64,000 nt of DNA from Bog-473 sp963726005. Its GTDB lineage: Bacteria; Actinomycetota; Acidimicrobiia; Acidimicrobiales; RAAP-2. The notes under the pieces were generated by a model. It saw nothing but the letters and a program-made list of their open reading frames with translations. It was not told where the DNA came from and ran no database searches. Numbering within the stretch: position 1 is the first letter of the stretch; each line of letters begins with the position of its first letter. Position numbers and translations under genes: made by a program. Positions 40,630 through 49,664 of this stretch are shown here, one piece after another. Where the stretch lies: the NCBI GenBank assembly GCA_963726005.1, contig CAVSAT010000012.1, positions 62,001-126,000 of the forward strand, in the 5' to 3' direction.

Positions 40630-41709
40630 GTGAGCGTCCGCCATCTCGAACTGGCCGACTTCCGCGTCTTCCAGGTGGCGCAGGTCGAACCCGAGCCGGA
40701 GGGGACGACAGTGATCACGGGTCCCAACGGCACCGGCAAGACAAGTGTGCTCGAAGCCCTGGCGTACCTGGGCACCCGGCGTTCCTTCCGCGGCGCACCA
40801 CCCGAGGCAATGGTGCGGACCACCGCGACCAGCGCCATCATCCGGGCCCACATCGACTCGGCCGACAGCCCGACCTTGGTTGAGGCGGAGATCCAGCCCG
40901 CCGGGCGCAGCCGCACCCGGGTGAACCGCAAGCAGGTGTCGGGTCGGAAGGAGCTCGGAGCCGCCGCGCCGTGCACCATCTTTTCTCCCGAGGACCTGAC
41001 CATCATCAGTGGGGGACCGAGCGGCCGGCGGGACCTGCTCGACGACGCCCTGGCGATCCTGGACGCTGAAGGCGCCCGGGCGGCCGACGAGACAGATCGC
41101 ATCCTGCGCCAGCGCGCGGCTCTCTTGCGCCAGTCCGGCGGACGAAACCGCGAGGACGTGGCTGCGACCCTTGACGTGTGGGACCAGCGGCTGGCCGACG
41201 CCGGCAAGGTTCTCGTGGCGGCGCGCGAACGGCTCGTGGCCGATCTCGAGGACCCGGTCGGATCGGTCTACGCCCGCTTGGCCGGTGCTGGCGGCCGTGT
41301 GCTCGTGCAACAGGGATACACCCGGAGCTGGGAGGGGGACCTGTTCGACGCCCTGGCCGCCAGTCGCACCGACGACCTGCGGCGGGGCGTCAACACAGTT
41401 GGTCCCCATCGCGACGACCTGTTGCTCCAGATCGACGGAAGGGAAGCCCGCACGCACGCCTCGCAGGGCGAGCAGCGGTGCCTGGCCCTGGCTCTGCGCC
41501 TCGGTGTGCATGCGTTGGTCCGCGCCCGGACGCCGCTGGTACCGACCTTGCTGCTTGACGACGTGTTCTCCGAGCTCGATCCGGCGCGCAGCCGCGCCCT
41601 GGTGGGGGAGCTCCCCTTGGGCCAGTCGATCCTGACGACGGCGACGCCCTTGCCCGAGGGGATCGTCGTGGCCCGGACGCTCCAGGTCGAAGCCCTCGGG
41701 GTCCGGTGA
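40630..41709 (+). CDS. recF: DNA replication and repair protein RecF
   Basis: Product of 359 residues in the SMC-like ATPase family. Walker A is ITGPNGTGKTSVLEALAYL, the signature is THASQGEQRCLALALRLG, and Walker B is LLLDDVFSELDPARS. It loads RecA at gaps in DNA. GTG start. The stop overlaps the DUF721 start (GTGA). Confidence 0.96.
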   Translation: MSVRHLELADFRVFQVAQVEPEPEGTTVITGPNGTGKTSVLEALAYLGTRRSFRGAPPEAMVRTTATSAIIRAHIDSADSPTLVEAEIQPAGRSRTRVNRKQVSGRKELGAAAPCTIFSPEDLTIISGGPSGRRDLLDDALAILDAEGARAADETDRILRQRAALLRQSGGRNREDVAATLDVWDQRLADAGKVLVAARERLVADLEDPVGSVYARLAGAGGRVLVQQGYTRSWEGDLFDALAASRTDDLRRGVNTVGPHRDDLLLQIDGREARTHASQGEQRCLALALRLGVHALVRARTPLVPTLLLDDVFSELDPARSRALVGELPLGQSILTTATPLPEGIVVARTLQVEALGVR

Positions 41710-42020
41710 GCGCAGCCGCACGCCACGAGGGTCCCCGGCCGGTCGGCGAGTCCATGCCGAGGCTGTTGGCCCGTCTCGGGGCATCTCCGACCCCCGCCCT
41801 CATGGACGTCGTGTTCACCCGCTGGGAAGAGGTGGTCGGCGCGGAGCTCGGCGGGCACCTGCGTCCGCTGCGCGTGGACGGGAGGGCCCTCGTCGTGGCG
41901 GCGGACCACCCGGCGTGGGCCACCCGGGCGCGCATGGCGTCCGCGGACATCCTCTCCCGGGTGCGGGCGCTCGCCGACACCCCGGTCGAACGCTTGGAGG
42001 TGGTCGTCGAGCGCGCGTGA
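41706..42020 (+). CDS. DUF721 (DciA-like) family protein
   Basis: Product of 104 residues. LARLGASPTPALMDVVFTRW, then EEVVGAELGGHLRPL, then a short beta-rich part is the DUF721/DciA pattern. DciA proteins help load the replicative helicase in bacteria lacking DnaC. Same place as Rv0004, between recF and gyrB. Overlaps recF by four bases (GTGA). Confidence 0.85.
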   Translation: MSAAARHEGPRPVGESMPRLLARLGASPTPALMDVVFTRWEEVVGAELGGHLRPLRVDGRALVVAADHPAWATRARMASADILSRVRALADTPVERLEVVVERA

Positions 42021-42174
42021 CCGGGCTGTCACAGAACCCACCGGGGACCGTTCAAGAGTGCCGAATCGCGGCGCCCGTCGGGTAGAATGGTGCGTTCGCA
42101 TCGAAAGGCCGAAGATGCACCGTTCGGGGATTCGATACGCACCGCGAAGACCGAGGTTCTGAAAGGGCGCGCCT
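42021..42174 (+). promoter_or_regulatory. gyrB upstream region
   Basis: 154 bases. TAGAAT at 42083-42088 is a good -10 candidate, but the matching -35 (TGCCGA, 18 bp away) is poor. About 85 bases of leader would follow. gyrB has GAAAGGG at 42161-42167 as ribosome site. Confidence 0.45.
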
Positions 42175-44139
42175 GTGGCAGTGAAGGTTGACGAGAGTCC
42201 GGGTAGGGCCGCTGCGTCTTACACCGAGGAGGACATCACCATCCTCGAGGGTCTCGAGGCGGTGCGCAAGCGGCCGGGTATGTACATCGGATCCACCGGT
42301 CCGACCGGTCTGCACCACCTGGTCTGGGAGGTCGTCGACAACTCCGTCGACGAGGCGATGGCGGGGCGGGCCACGCGGATCGACGTCACCCTGCTGGCCG
42401 ACGGCGGATGCCGGGTCAGCGATGACGGGGCCGGGATCCCGGTCGGACCGCACTCCAAGTACCCCAAGCAGTCGACGGCCGAGATCGTCCTGACCACGCT
42501 GCACGCCGGCGGGAAATTCGGCGGGAAGGGCTACCAGGTCTCGGGCGGCCTCCACGGCGTCGGGATCTCGGTGGTCAACGCCCTGTCGACGCGGCTGCTG
42601 CTCGAGGTGGACCGGGAGGGCCAGCACTGGGAGGCCGAATTCGAGAAGGGGGGCAAGGTCAAGAAGAAGGTCGCCGCGACGGGCCCGGCCCCCAAGGACC
42701 GAGCCACCGGCGAGCCGAGGACAGGCACGACCGTGACGTTCTGGCCCGACGCCACCGTCTTCGACGAGACCGAGTTCCGGGCACAGACCATCGTCGAACG
42801 GATGCAGATCATGGCCTTCTTGAACAAGGGCCTCGAGATCCGCTTCGTCGACGAGCGGACGGACCCGGAGACGAAGACGACCTTCAAGTACAACGGCGGC
42901 ATCGTCGACTTCGTCAAGCATCTCAACGCGTCCAAGGAGTCGCTGTTCCGCAAGGTCGCCGCGTTCGACCAGGCCGAGGAGGGCCAGGAGGTCGAGATCG
43001 CGCTGCAGTGGAACGCGGGCTACCACGAGTCGATCCACTCGTTCGCCAACGGCATCTCGACCATCGAGGGCGGGATGCACGTCGAGGGGTTCTCCAAGTC
43101 GCTGACCAACGTCGTCAACCGCTACGCCCGCGCTCGCAACCTGCTGAAGGAGAGGGAGGACAATCTCAAGGGGGAGGACATCAGGGAGGGCCTCACCGCC
43201 ATCATCTCGGTGCGGCTGCGCGACCCGCAGTTCGAGGGGCAGACCAAGGCCAAGCTCGGCAACACCAGCATCCGCTCGCTCACCGAGCGGACCACGAACC
43301 TGAAGCTGAACGAGTGGCTGGAGGAGAACCCCCGCGAGGCGAGCCAGATCGTGCAGAAGTCGACGCAGGCGGCCCGGGCGCGCATTGCGGCGCAGGGCGC
43401 GCGCGACCTGACCCGGCGCAAGTCGGCGCTCGACGGCGCGGGCCTGCCCGGCAAGCTGGCCGACTGCTCTTCGCGCGACCCCCGCGAGTCGGAGCTCTTC
43501 ATCGTGGAGGGGAACTCCGCCGGCGGGTCGGCGAAGGATGCACGCAATCCCCACACGCAGGCCATCCTCCCCATCCGGGGCAAGATCCTCAACGTCGAAC
43601 GTGCCCGCATTGACAAGATGCTGAAGAACACCGAGATCCAGGCGCTGATCTCCGCGATCGGCGCAGGACTGGCCGAGGAGTTCGACGTCGCCAAGATCCG
43701 CTACCACAAGGTGATCCTGCTGGCCGACGCCGACGTCGACGGGAGCCACATCCGGACGTTGCTGCTGACCTTCTTCTACCGGCAGATGAAGCCGCTCGTC
43801 GAGGGCGGGTTCGTCTACGTGGCGCAGCCGCCGCTGTACTCCACGCTGGTAGGCAAGGAGAAGATCTACCTCAAAGATGACGCGGCGAGGGACGCGTTCC
43901 TGGCCGAGCACCCGGATCACAAACACGACTTCAACCGGCTGAAGGGGCTGGGCGAGATGGACTTCGCCGAGCTGCGCGACACGACGATGGATCCGGGCAA
44001 GCGGTCGCTGCTCCAGATCAACGTCGAGCAGGCCGCCACGGCCGACGAAGTGTGCTCCATCCTCATGGGTGACGACGTGGAGCTGCGGCGCCACTTCATT
44101 CAGACGAATGCCAAAGACGTCCGTTTCCTCGACATCTGA
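42175..44139 (+). CDS. gyrB: DNA gyrase subunit B
   Basis: Product of 654 residues. The GHKL ATPase domain has VRKRPGMYIGSTGPTGLHHL, EVVDNSVDEAMAG and GGLHGVGISVVNALS. The Toprim domain has FIVEGNSAGGSAKDARNP and LLADADVDGSHIRTLLLTF. The C-terminal end is KDVRFLDI. It drives negative supercoiling with GyrA. GTG start with GAAAGGG upstream. 26 bases separate it from gyrA. Confidence 0.98.
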   Translation: MAVKVDESPGRAAASYTEEDITILEGLEAVRKRPGMYIGSTGPTGLHHLVWEVVDNSVDEAMAGRATRIDVTLLADGGCRVSDDGAGIPVGPHSKYPKQSTAEIVLTTLHAGGKFGGKGYQVSGGLHGVGISVVNALSTRLLLEVDREGQHWEAEFEKGGKVKKKVAATGPAPKDRATGEPRTGTTVTFWPDATVFDETEFRAQTIVERMQIMAFLNKGLEIRFVDERTDPETKTTFKYNGGIVDFVKHLNASKESLFRKVAAFDQAEEGQEVEIALQWNAGYHESIHSFANGISTIEGGMHVEGFSKSLTNVVNRYARARNLLKEREDNLKGEDIREGLTAIISVRLRDPQFEGQTKAKLGNTSIRSLTERTTNLKLNEWLEENPREASQIVQKSTQAARARIAAQGARDLTRRKSALDGAGLPGKLADCSSRDPRESELFIVEGNSAGGSAKDARNPHTQAILPIRGKILNVERARIDKMLKNTEIQALISAIGAGLAEEFDVAKIRYHKVILLADADVDGSHIRTLLLTFFYRQMKPLVEGGFVYVAQPPLYSTLVGKEKIYLKDDAARDAFLAEHPDHKHDFNRLKGLGEMDFAELRDTTMDPGKRSLLQINVEQAATADEVCSILMGDDVELRRHFIQTNAKDVRFLDI

Positions 44140-44165
44140 GCGGACGGACGGGAAGTAGGGAACAC

Positions 44166-46682
44166 ATGCCACGACAGTCGACGCGCGGCTCTGGCCGCGG
44201 GGGAGCGGGCTCGGGCGGGGGGAACGAGACCCCTCCGGGCGATGAGGAGCCGGTCAGCGGCTCCATCGAACCCATTGAGATCCAAGAGGAGATGGAGCGC
44301 TCGTTCCTCGAGTACTCCATGTCGGTCATCGTGGCCCGCGCCCTGCCTGACGTACGCGACGGGCTCAAGCCGGTCCACCGCCGGATCCTCTACTCCATGT
44401 TCGACAACGGGCAGCGCCCCGACAGGCCACACAACAAGTGCGCCAAGGTCGTGGGCGAGGTCATGGGGACGTACCACCCGCACGGAGACTCGGCCATCTA
44501 CGAGGCGCTGGCCCGGATGGTGCAGGAGTTCTCTCTCCGCTATCCGCTGATCGACGGCCACGGCAGCTTCGGTGGCCGCGGCCCTGACGACGGCGCGGCC
44601 GCCATGCGCTACACGGAGTGCCGGCTCGCGCCGCTCGCCCTCGAGCTCATGGCGGACATCGACGAAGAGACCGTCGACATGGTGGCCAATTACGACGGCT
44701 CGGCACAGGAGCCGGTCGTGCTCCCGGGCCGCTTCCCGAACCTGCTCGTCAACGGGTCCCAGGGCATCGCGGTCGGGATGGCGACGAACGTCCCTCCCCA
44801 CAACATGGGCGAGGTGATCGACGCCGCCATCCATGTCCTGCACCACCCCGAGGCCACGCCGGACGAGCTCATGGAGTTCGTCAAGGGGCCCGATTTCCCG
44901 ACGGGGGCGCAGATCCTCGGCCGCCAGGGCATTCTCGACGCCTACCGGACGGGTCGGGGCTCCATCAAGATGCGCGCGGTCGCCGAGATTGAGGAAGGCC
45001 GGACCGCGGACACCATCGTTGTCACCGAGCTGCCGTACCAGACCTCCGTCGAGGTGATCGAGCAGAAGATCACGGAGTTGGTGCGGGCCGGTGATCTCGA
45101 CGGGATCAGCGGGATGCGCAACGCCTCGGCCAACCAGGAGCCACGGCTGGTCATTGAGCTCAAGCGCGACGCCAACGCCAACGTCGTTCTCAACAACCTG
45201 TACAAGCAGACGCCGTTGCAGACCAGTTTCGGCGTCAACATGCTGGCTCTGGTCGATGGTGTGCCGCGCACACTGAACCTCGCCCAGGCGCTCTCGCACT
45301 ACATCGATCATCAGATCGAGGTCATTCAGCGTCGTTCGGAGTACCGCCTGGAGAAGGCGCGCAACCGGGCCCACATCGTCGAAGGCCTTCTGCGCGCCAT
45401 CGACATGCTCGACGCCGTCATCGCCACCATCCGGGGGTCGGCCGACCGACCCGAGGCGCGCACAGCGCTGATGGCCGACCCCTTCTCCTTCACCGAGGTG
45501 CAGGCGACGCACATCCTCGACATGACATTGGGCCGCCTGACCCGACTCGGCCGCTCCGAGCTGGAAGCGGAGATGGAGGAGCTGCGCGCCACCATCGCCG
45601 AGCTGGAGGCCATTCTCTCTGACGACGGCAAGCTGCGCGGCGTGATCGAGACCGAGATGACCGCCATCCGGGACAAGTACGCCAACCCGCGCCGCAGCGT
45701 CGTCACCCACGACCCGGGCGAGATGGGGGTCGAAGATCTCATCGACGACGAGGAGATCGTCGTGACCATGACGAGGGCCGGCTACATCAAATCGGTGGCC
45801 GCCGCCGCCTTCCGGACCCAGGGCCGCGGAGGCCGGGGTGTCCAGGGGGCCCGGCTCAAGGAAGAGGACCTGGTCAGAGAGGTCGTCCACTCCTCGGCCC
45901 ACGCCTATCTGCTGCTCTTCTCGAACCAGGGCAAGGTCTACCGTCTGCGTGGCCACGAGATCCCGATGAAGGATCGGACCGCCCGCGGTACTGCAGCCGT
46001 CAACCTGGTTCCGCTGGCCCCGAACGAGTCGATCACGGCGATCATCGCCACCCGCGAGTTCTCGGAGGACCAGTACCTGGTCTTCGCGACGGCGCAGGGC
46101 CAGGTCAAGAAGACGGCGATGAGTGAGTACGACAAGTCCCGACGCGAGGGCTTCATCGCCATCAACCTGCGAGACGGGGACGAGCTGGTGCGGGTCGTCG
46201 CGACGTCAGGACGCGACGACCTCTTCGAGGTGACACGCAACGGCATGACCATCCGCTTCAACGAGGAGGACGTCCGACCCATGGGCCGCGATGCTGCCGG
46301 CGTCCGAGGCATCCGATTGCGCCAGGGTGACGTGGTCGTGTCGCTCGATGTAGCGGCGGACGACACCGACATCCTGATTGTGACCGACGCCGGTTACGGG
46401 AAGCGGACGAAGCTGGAGCGGTTCAATCGCCAGGCGCGCGGGGGACAAGGTGTTCGTGGGATCCGGCTCACCGGTACCCGGGGCACGGTTGTCGGGGCGT
46501 TCATGATCGCGCTCGACGAGGAGATCCTGCTGGTGTCCTCGGGGGGTGTGGTCATCCGGACCGAAGCCCGTGAGATTGCGTCGCAGGGGCGCGATGCCAC
46601 CGGCGTCCGGGTCATGAACCTCGACGAGGGGCAGACGGTGGCAGCGGTGGCGCGGGTGGCGGCGGAGGCCGACGAAGGCTGA
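44166..46682 (+). CDS. gyrA: DNA gyrase subunit A
   Basis: Product of 838 residues. The quinolone-resistance region reads YHPHGDSAIYEALARMVQEF: Ser is present at the E. coli S83 position, and Glu replaces Asp at position 87. The catalytic Tyr is in AMRYTECRLAP. The loop before it (GHGSFGGRGPDDGAAAMRYT) differs from the usual QGNFGSVDGD. The C-terminal DNA-wrapping domain has the GyrA box QGRGGRGVQG. The N terminus is a Gly/Ser-rich extension. The stop lies in a 21-bp tandem duplication. Confidence 0.98.
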   Translation: MPRQSTRGSGRGGAGSGGGNETPPGDEEPVSGSIEPIEIQEEMERSFLEYSMSVIVARALPDVRDGLKPVHRRILYSMFDNGQRPDRPHNKCAKVVGEVMGTYHPHGDSAIYEALARMVQEFSLRYPLIDGHGSFGGRGPDDGAAAMRYTECRLAPLALELMADIDEETVDMVANYDGSAQEPVVLPGRFPNLLVNGSQGIAVGMATNVPPHNMGEVIDAAIHVLHHPEATPDELMEFVKGPDFPTGAQILGRQGILDAYRTGRGSIKMRAVAEIEEGRTADTIVVTELPYQTSVEVIEQKITELVRAGDLDGISGMRNASANQEPRLVIELKRDANANVVLNNLYKQTPLQTSFGVNMLALVDGVPRTLNLAQALSHYIDHQIEVIQRRSEYRLEKARNRAHIVEGLLRAIDMLDAVIATIRGSADRPEARTALMADPFSFTEVQATHILDMTLGRLTRLGRSELEAEMEELRATIAELEAILSDDGKLRGVIETEMTAIRDKYANPRRSVVTHDPGEMGVEDLIDDEEIVVTMTRAGYIKSVAAAAFRTQGRGGRGVQGARLKEEDLVREVVHSSAHAYLLLFSNQGKVYRLRGHEIPMKDRTARGTAAVNLVPLAPNESITAIIATREFSEDQYLVFATAQGQVKKTAMSEYDKSRREGFIAINLRDGDELVRVVATSGRDDLFEVTRNGMTIRFNEEDVRPMGRDAAGVRGIRLRQGDVVVSLDVAADDTDILIVTDAGYGKRTKLERFNRQARGGQGVRGIRLTGTRGTVVGAFMIALDEEILLVSSGGVVIRTEAREIASQGRDATGVRVMNLDEGQTVAAVARVAAEADEG

Positions 46683-46712
46683 CGCACGGCTGACGAAAGC
46701 TGACGCACGGCG
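46671..46712 (+). repeat. 21-bp tandem duplication over the gyrA stop codon
   Basis: Two copies at 46671-46691 and 46692-46712 differ at two positions; the core is gctgacgcacggc. The first copy contains the gyrA TGA. Confidence 0.88.
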
Positions 46713-46726
46713 CTCCCGCGCCGCGT

Positions 46727-47395
46727 TCAGAAGATGCGGAGCGACGAGATCGGCCAGACGCGGACGTCGACCTTGCCCACGATGAGGGATTTTGTGATGG
46801 GGCCCCAGTAGCGGCTGTCGCACGAGTCGGTGCGGTTGTCGCCCATCACGAAGTAGTTGTTCGCCGGCACCCGGTAGGGATGCGCGAGGTTGAAACCGGT
46901 GCCACCCGGACCGGGGAACGTGTTGCCCTGCTCCATCGACGGGAGCCACGCCTCGTTCAGACTCTTTCCGTCGACGACGACGTCGTGGTTGGACGAGAGC
47001 GAGAGGACGTCGCCGGGGAGCCCGATCACCCTCTTGACGAGGTCGTTGACCTCCGGCCCACCACAGTTTTCGGCGGGTGGTCGGGAGAAGACGACGATGT
47101 CGCCGCGGTCGACACCGTGGAGGTGGTAGCTCAATTTGTCAACAAGGATCCGGTCGCCGATCTGGAGCGTCGGCTCCATGGAGCCGGACGGGATGTAGAA
47201 GGTCTGGACCACGAACGCGCGCAGGAGGACCGCGACCAGTACGGCGACAACCACCACGATGACGCCCTCCCGGAGCCAGCGGGCGGTTGATGCGCGGGGG
47301 TTTTCACTTGGTGCGGTCGGTCCTTCGGCCCCCGGTGGGCCGGCCCCGGGGGGCTCGTCGACGGCGAGCACCGGGTCGTTCGAGTCGGACGTCAC
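46727..47395 (-). CDS. lepB: Signal peptidase I
   Basis: Product of 222 residues with one membrane helix (VIVVVVAVLVAVLLRAFVV). The catalytic serine lies in YIPSGSMEPTLQIGDRILVD, the lysine in NDLVKRVIGLPGD, and box E is YFVMGDNRTDSCDSRYWGPI. It cuts signal peptides of secreted proteins at the outer membrane face. GTG 47395 gives a short cytoplasmic N terminus with Pro/Gly-rich sequence. Convergent with gyrA. Confidence 0.94.
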   Translation of the reverse strand: MTSDSNDPVLAVDEPPGAGPPGAEGPTAPSENPRASTARWLREGVIVVVVAVLVAVLLRAFVVQTFYIPSGSMEPTLQIGDRILVDKLSYHLHGVDRGDIVVFSRPPAENCGGPEVNDLVKRVIGLPGDVLSLSSNHDVVVDGKSLNEAWLPSMEQGNTFPGPGGTGFNLAHPYRVPANNYFVMGDNRTDSCDSRYWGPITKSLIVGKVDVRVWPISSLRIF

Positions 47396-47432
47396 CGGAC
47401 GCAGGCTAGACGGCAGCGCCGGTACTCGGGGT

Positions 47433-49161
47433 TCAGGCGGGTGCCGGGATGACCGACGCGGTGTCGCGGCCGGACCGAAGCAACGACCCCGGCAGGGCTC
47501 CGATCGCGGCACCGTCTCGCACCGTCTCGACTCCGTTGACCAGCACGCGCACGACGCCGTGCGAGCCCGCGAACAGCCGCGGCGTGTCGCCGGGTAGGTC
47601 GAAGACGAGACGCGCGGGCTCGGACCCGACGGTGGCCGGGTCGAAGACGAACAGGTCGGCCGCGTATCCCTCGCGCACCAGCCCGCGTCCGCGCAGACCG
47701 AAGAGCTCGGCCGGCTGCGCCGTCATCATGTGGACTGCCTTCTCGACGGGCACAAGCTTGCGCCCGCGCAGGCAATCGTCCAGGAAGGCCGTCGGGTAGT
47801 TGGAGCCGCACATCCGATCGAGGTGCGCGCCCGCATCGGAGCCGCCCACCATCGCGCGCGGGTCGCTCCAGATCGCGGCGCGCATCGTCCAGGAGTTCTC
47901 GTCGCCGTCGTCGGTGTTGGGCCACAGCACAGTGCGCAACTGGTCGGCGAGGACGATGTCGAGCAGGGTGTCGAAGGGTGCAGTGCCGCGCTCGGCGGCG
48001 ATGTCAGCCACGCTCCGGAAGGCACACCCCTCGTTGGCCTCTGCGTAGGTGTCCCCGATGACGTACGTGCCCCAGTGGGAGAGCCCCCGGAACACGCCAG
48101 CCTCCTTGCTGCGGGCGCGCGCATCCAACATGGTGCGCACGGTAGGGTCGGCCAGCTGCTTCTGGCGCTCGTCCTCGGGGAGCCCCATCACGTCACCCCA
48201 CCCGGGAATCAGGAAGAGCGCACAGTGTGTGCGAAAGCTCATGTTCATCGGGACGAGCGTTGGCATGGTCAAGGCGACGATGCGCCCGCCGGCGCTCGCC
48301 GCGGCCGACGAGGCCGAGAGCTGGTGCTCAATGCGCTCGGCCGAGCGGGCGTCGACGGTCAGCACGTTCCAGTTGAGAGGCCGGCGGGCGGTGACGCTCA
48401 TGGTGGTCATGAGGTCCACTTCCTCGGGGCTGAAGGAGTCCAGACATCCGTTGGTGATGTACTCGAGTGTCGTGCCTTCGTGTGCGGCGACCTCCTCGCA
48501 GAAGGCGAGCATCTCCCGGCGGTCGGCGTGGCGCGAGCTGATGGGACGGCCGTCGCCGTCCGAATGGGTACGCGACTGCGAGGACGAGAAGCCCGAGACC
48601 GCCTGCCTCGAGTGACTCGGCGAGGAGGGTGCGCATCGCCTCGATCTCGCCGTCGGAGGCCACCTCCGCGGATCGCGCCGCGCCCATCACCTTGCGCCGG
48701 AGCGCGCAGTGCCCGACGAGAAACCCGGCGTTGACGCCGAGGCGTCCGTCCAACGCGTCGAGGTACTCGGCGAAGCTCGACCAGTTCCATGGAACGCCAT
48801 TCTCCAGTGCGGCGAGCGGCATGCCCTCGACCTTTGCCATCATCCGGCGGATGTAGTCGGCGTCCTCCGCGTTGATCGGCGCCAGCGTGAACCCGCAATT
48901 GCCTCCGATCACGGTCGTGACGCCGTGCACGTTGGAGGGGGAGGCGAGCGGATCCCAGAAGAGCTGCGCGTCGTAGTGCGTGTGGGGGTCGATCACCCCG
49001 GGCACCACCATGAGGCCGGCGGCGTCGAGTTCTGTGGCCCCATGCTCTTCGACCTGGCCGATGGCCACGATGCGGCCGTCCCGTATCCCGACGTCCGCGA
49101 CGCGGCCGGGCTCCCCGGTGCCGTCGATGAGCGTGCCGGATCGGATGACGTAGTCGAGCAT
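47433..49161 (-). CDS. D-aminoacylase-type amidohydrolase (one frameshift)
   Basis: Restored length is about 575 residues. The N-terminal half reads MLDYVIRSGTLIDGTGEPGR, then VPGVIDPHTHYDAQLFWDPL (metal-binding HxH) and HGVTTVIGGNCGFTLAP. After one extra base near 48590 the reading resumes with EEVAAHEGTTLEYITNGCLD and continues to AMVGGSDAGAHLDRMC, ending at 47433. This is the N-acyl-D-amino-acid deacylase group of amidohydrolases; the substrate is not certain. A homopolymer (GGG versus GG) at the break suggests a consensus error. Confidence 0.82.
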
Positions 49162-49664
49162 GGGACCTCCGAGGGCGGCCACAGCGCCGGGGCGCCAGGC
49201 GGCCAGGATCTGACGACCCGTCAGCTTACTGTCGCGGCCCGGCGTCGCTTCCAAATCCCCTGGTGGGCGGTTTGCACGGTTCGAAGCGGAGTCGGGGGCC
49301 GGGGGTGCCGGGGCGATGCCGGTGCCGGAACGACATTTCGGGGCGGTGCGGGCCGACACTGGCGGTCACGATCTGTTGCGGTCGGCCATAGCAGGTGAGG
49401 CGTTCGGGACAGCTCGACACAACCCCGCATCGGCAATTGCGGCTACCCGATTGCCGACAATCCCCATTGCAGATCGGCCCCGCGCCCCTCTTTTTACCAG
49501 CCTTGTGGATGAACGTTTGTTCCTGCGGAACCCCCGTGAGTACCAGACTCGTCCCCAAGTCATCCACAGCCTGTGCCCGACGCCTTCCTCATCGCATCCC
49601 TTCCACCCCTGCCCCCCACGTGCTTTGCTCTGTTCGTGCCTGGACCCAGATCACGAGACGTGGC
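49162..49664. other. Intergenic region with an inverted DnaA-box-like pair
   Basis: 503 bases between divergent genes. TGTGGATGA (49504-49512) and its reverse complement TCATCCACA (49560-49568) face each other across 47 bases. Between them is GTTCC-tgc-GGAAC. The rest shows nothing recognisable. Confidence 0.5.

Noticed and set aside
46683..46726. tRNA-Ile and tRNA-Ala, which follow gyrA in mycobacteria
   Set aside because: Only 44 bases separate gyrA from the convergent lepB, so no tRNA can fit. None was recognised anywhere in the window.
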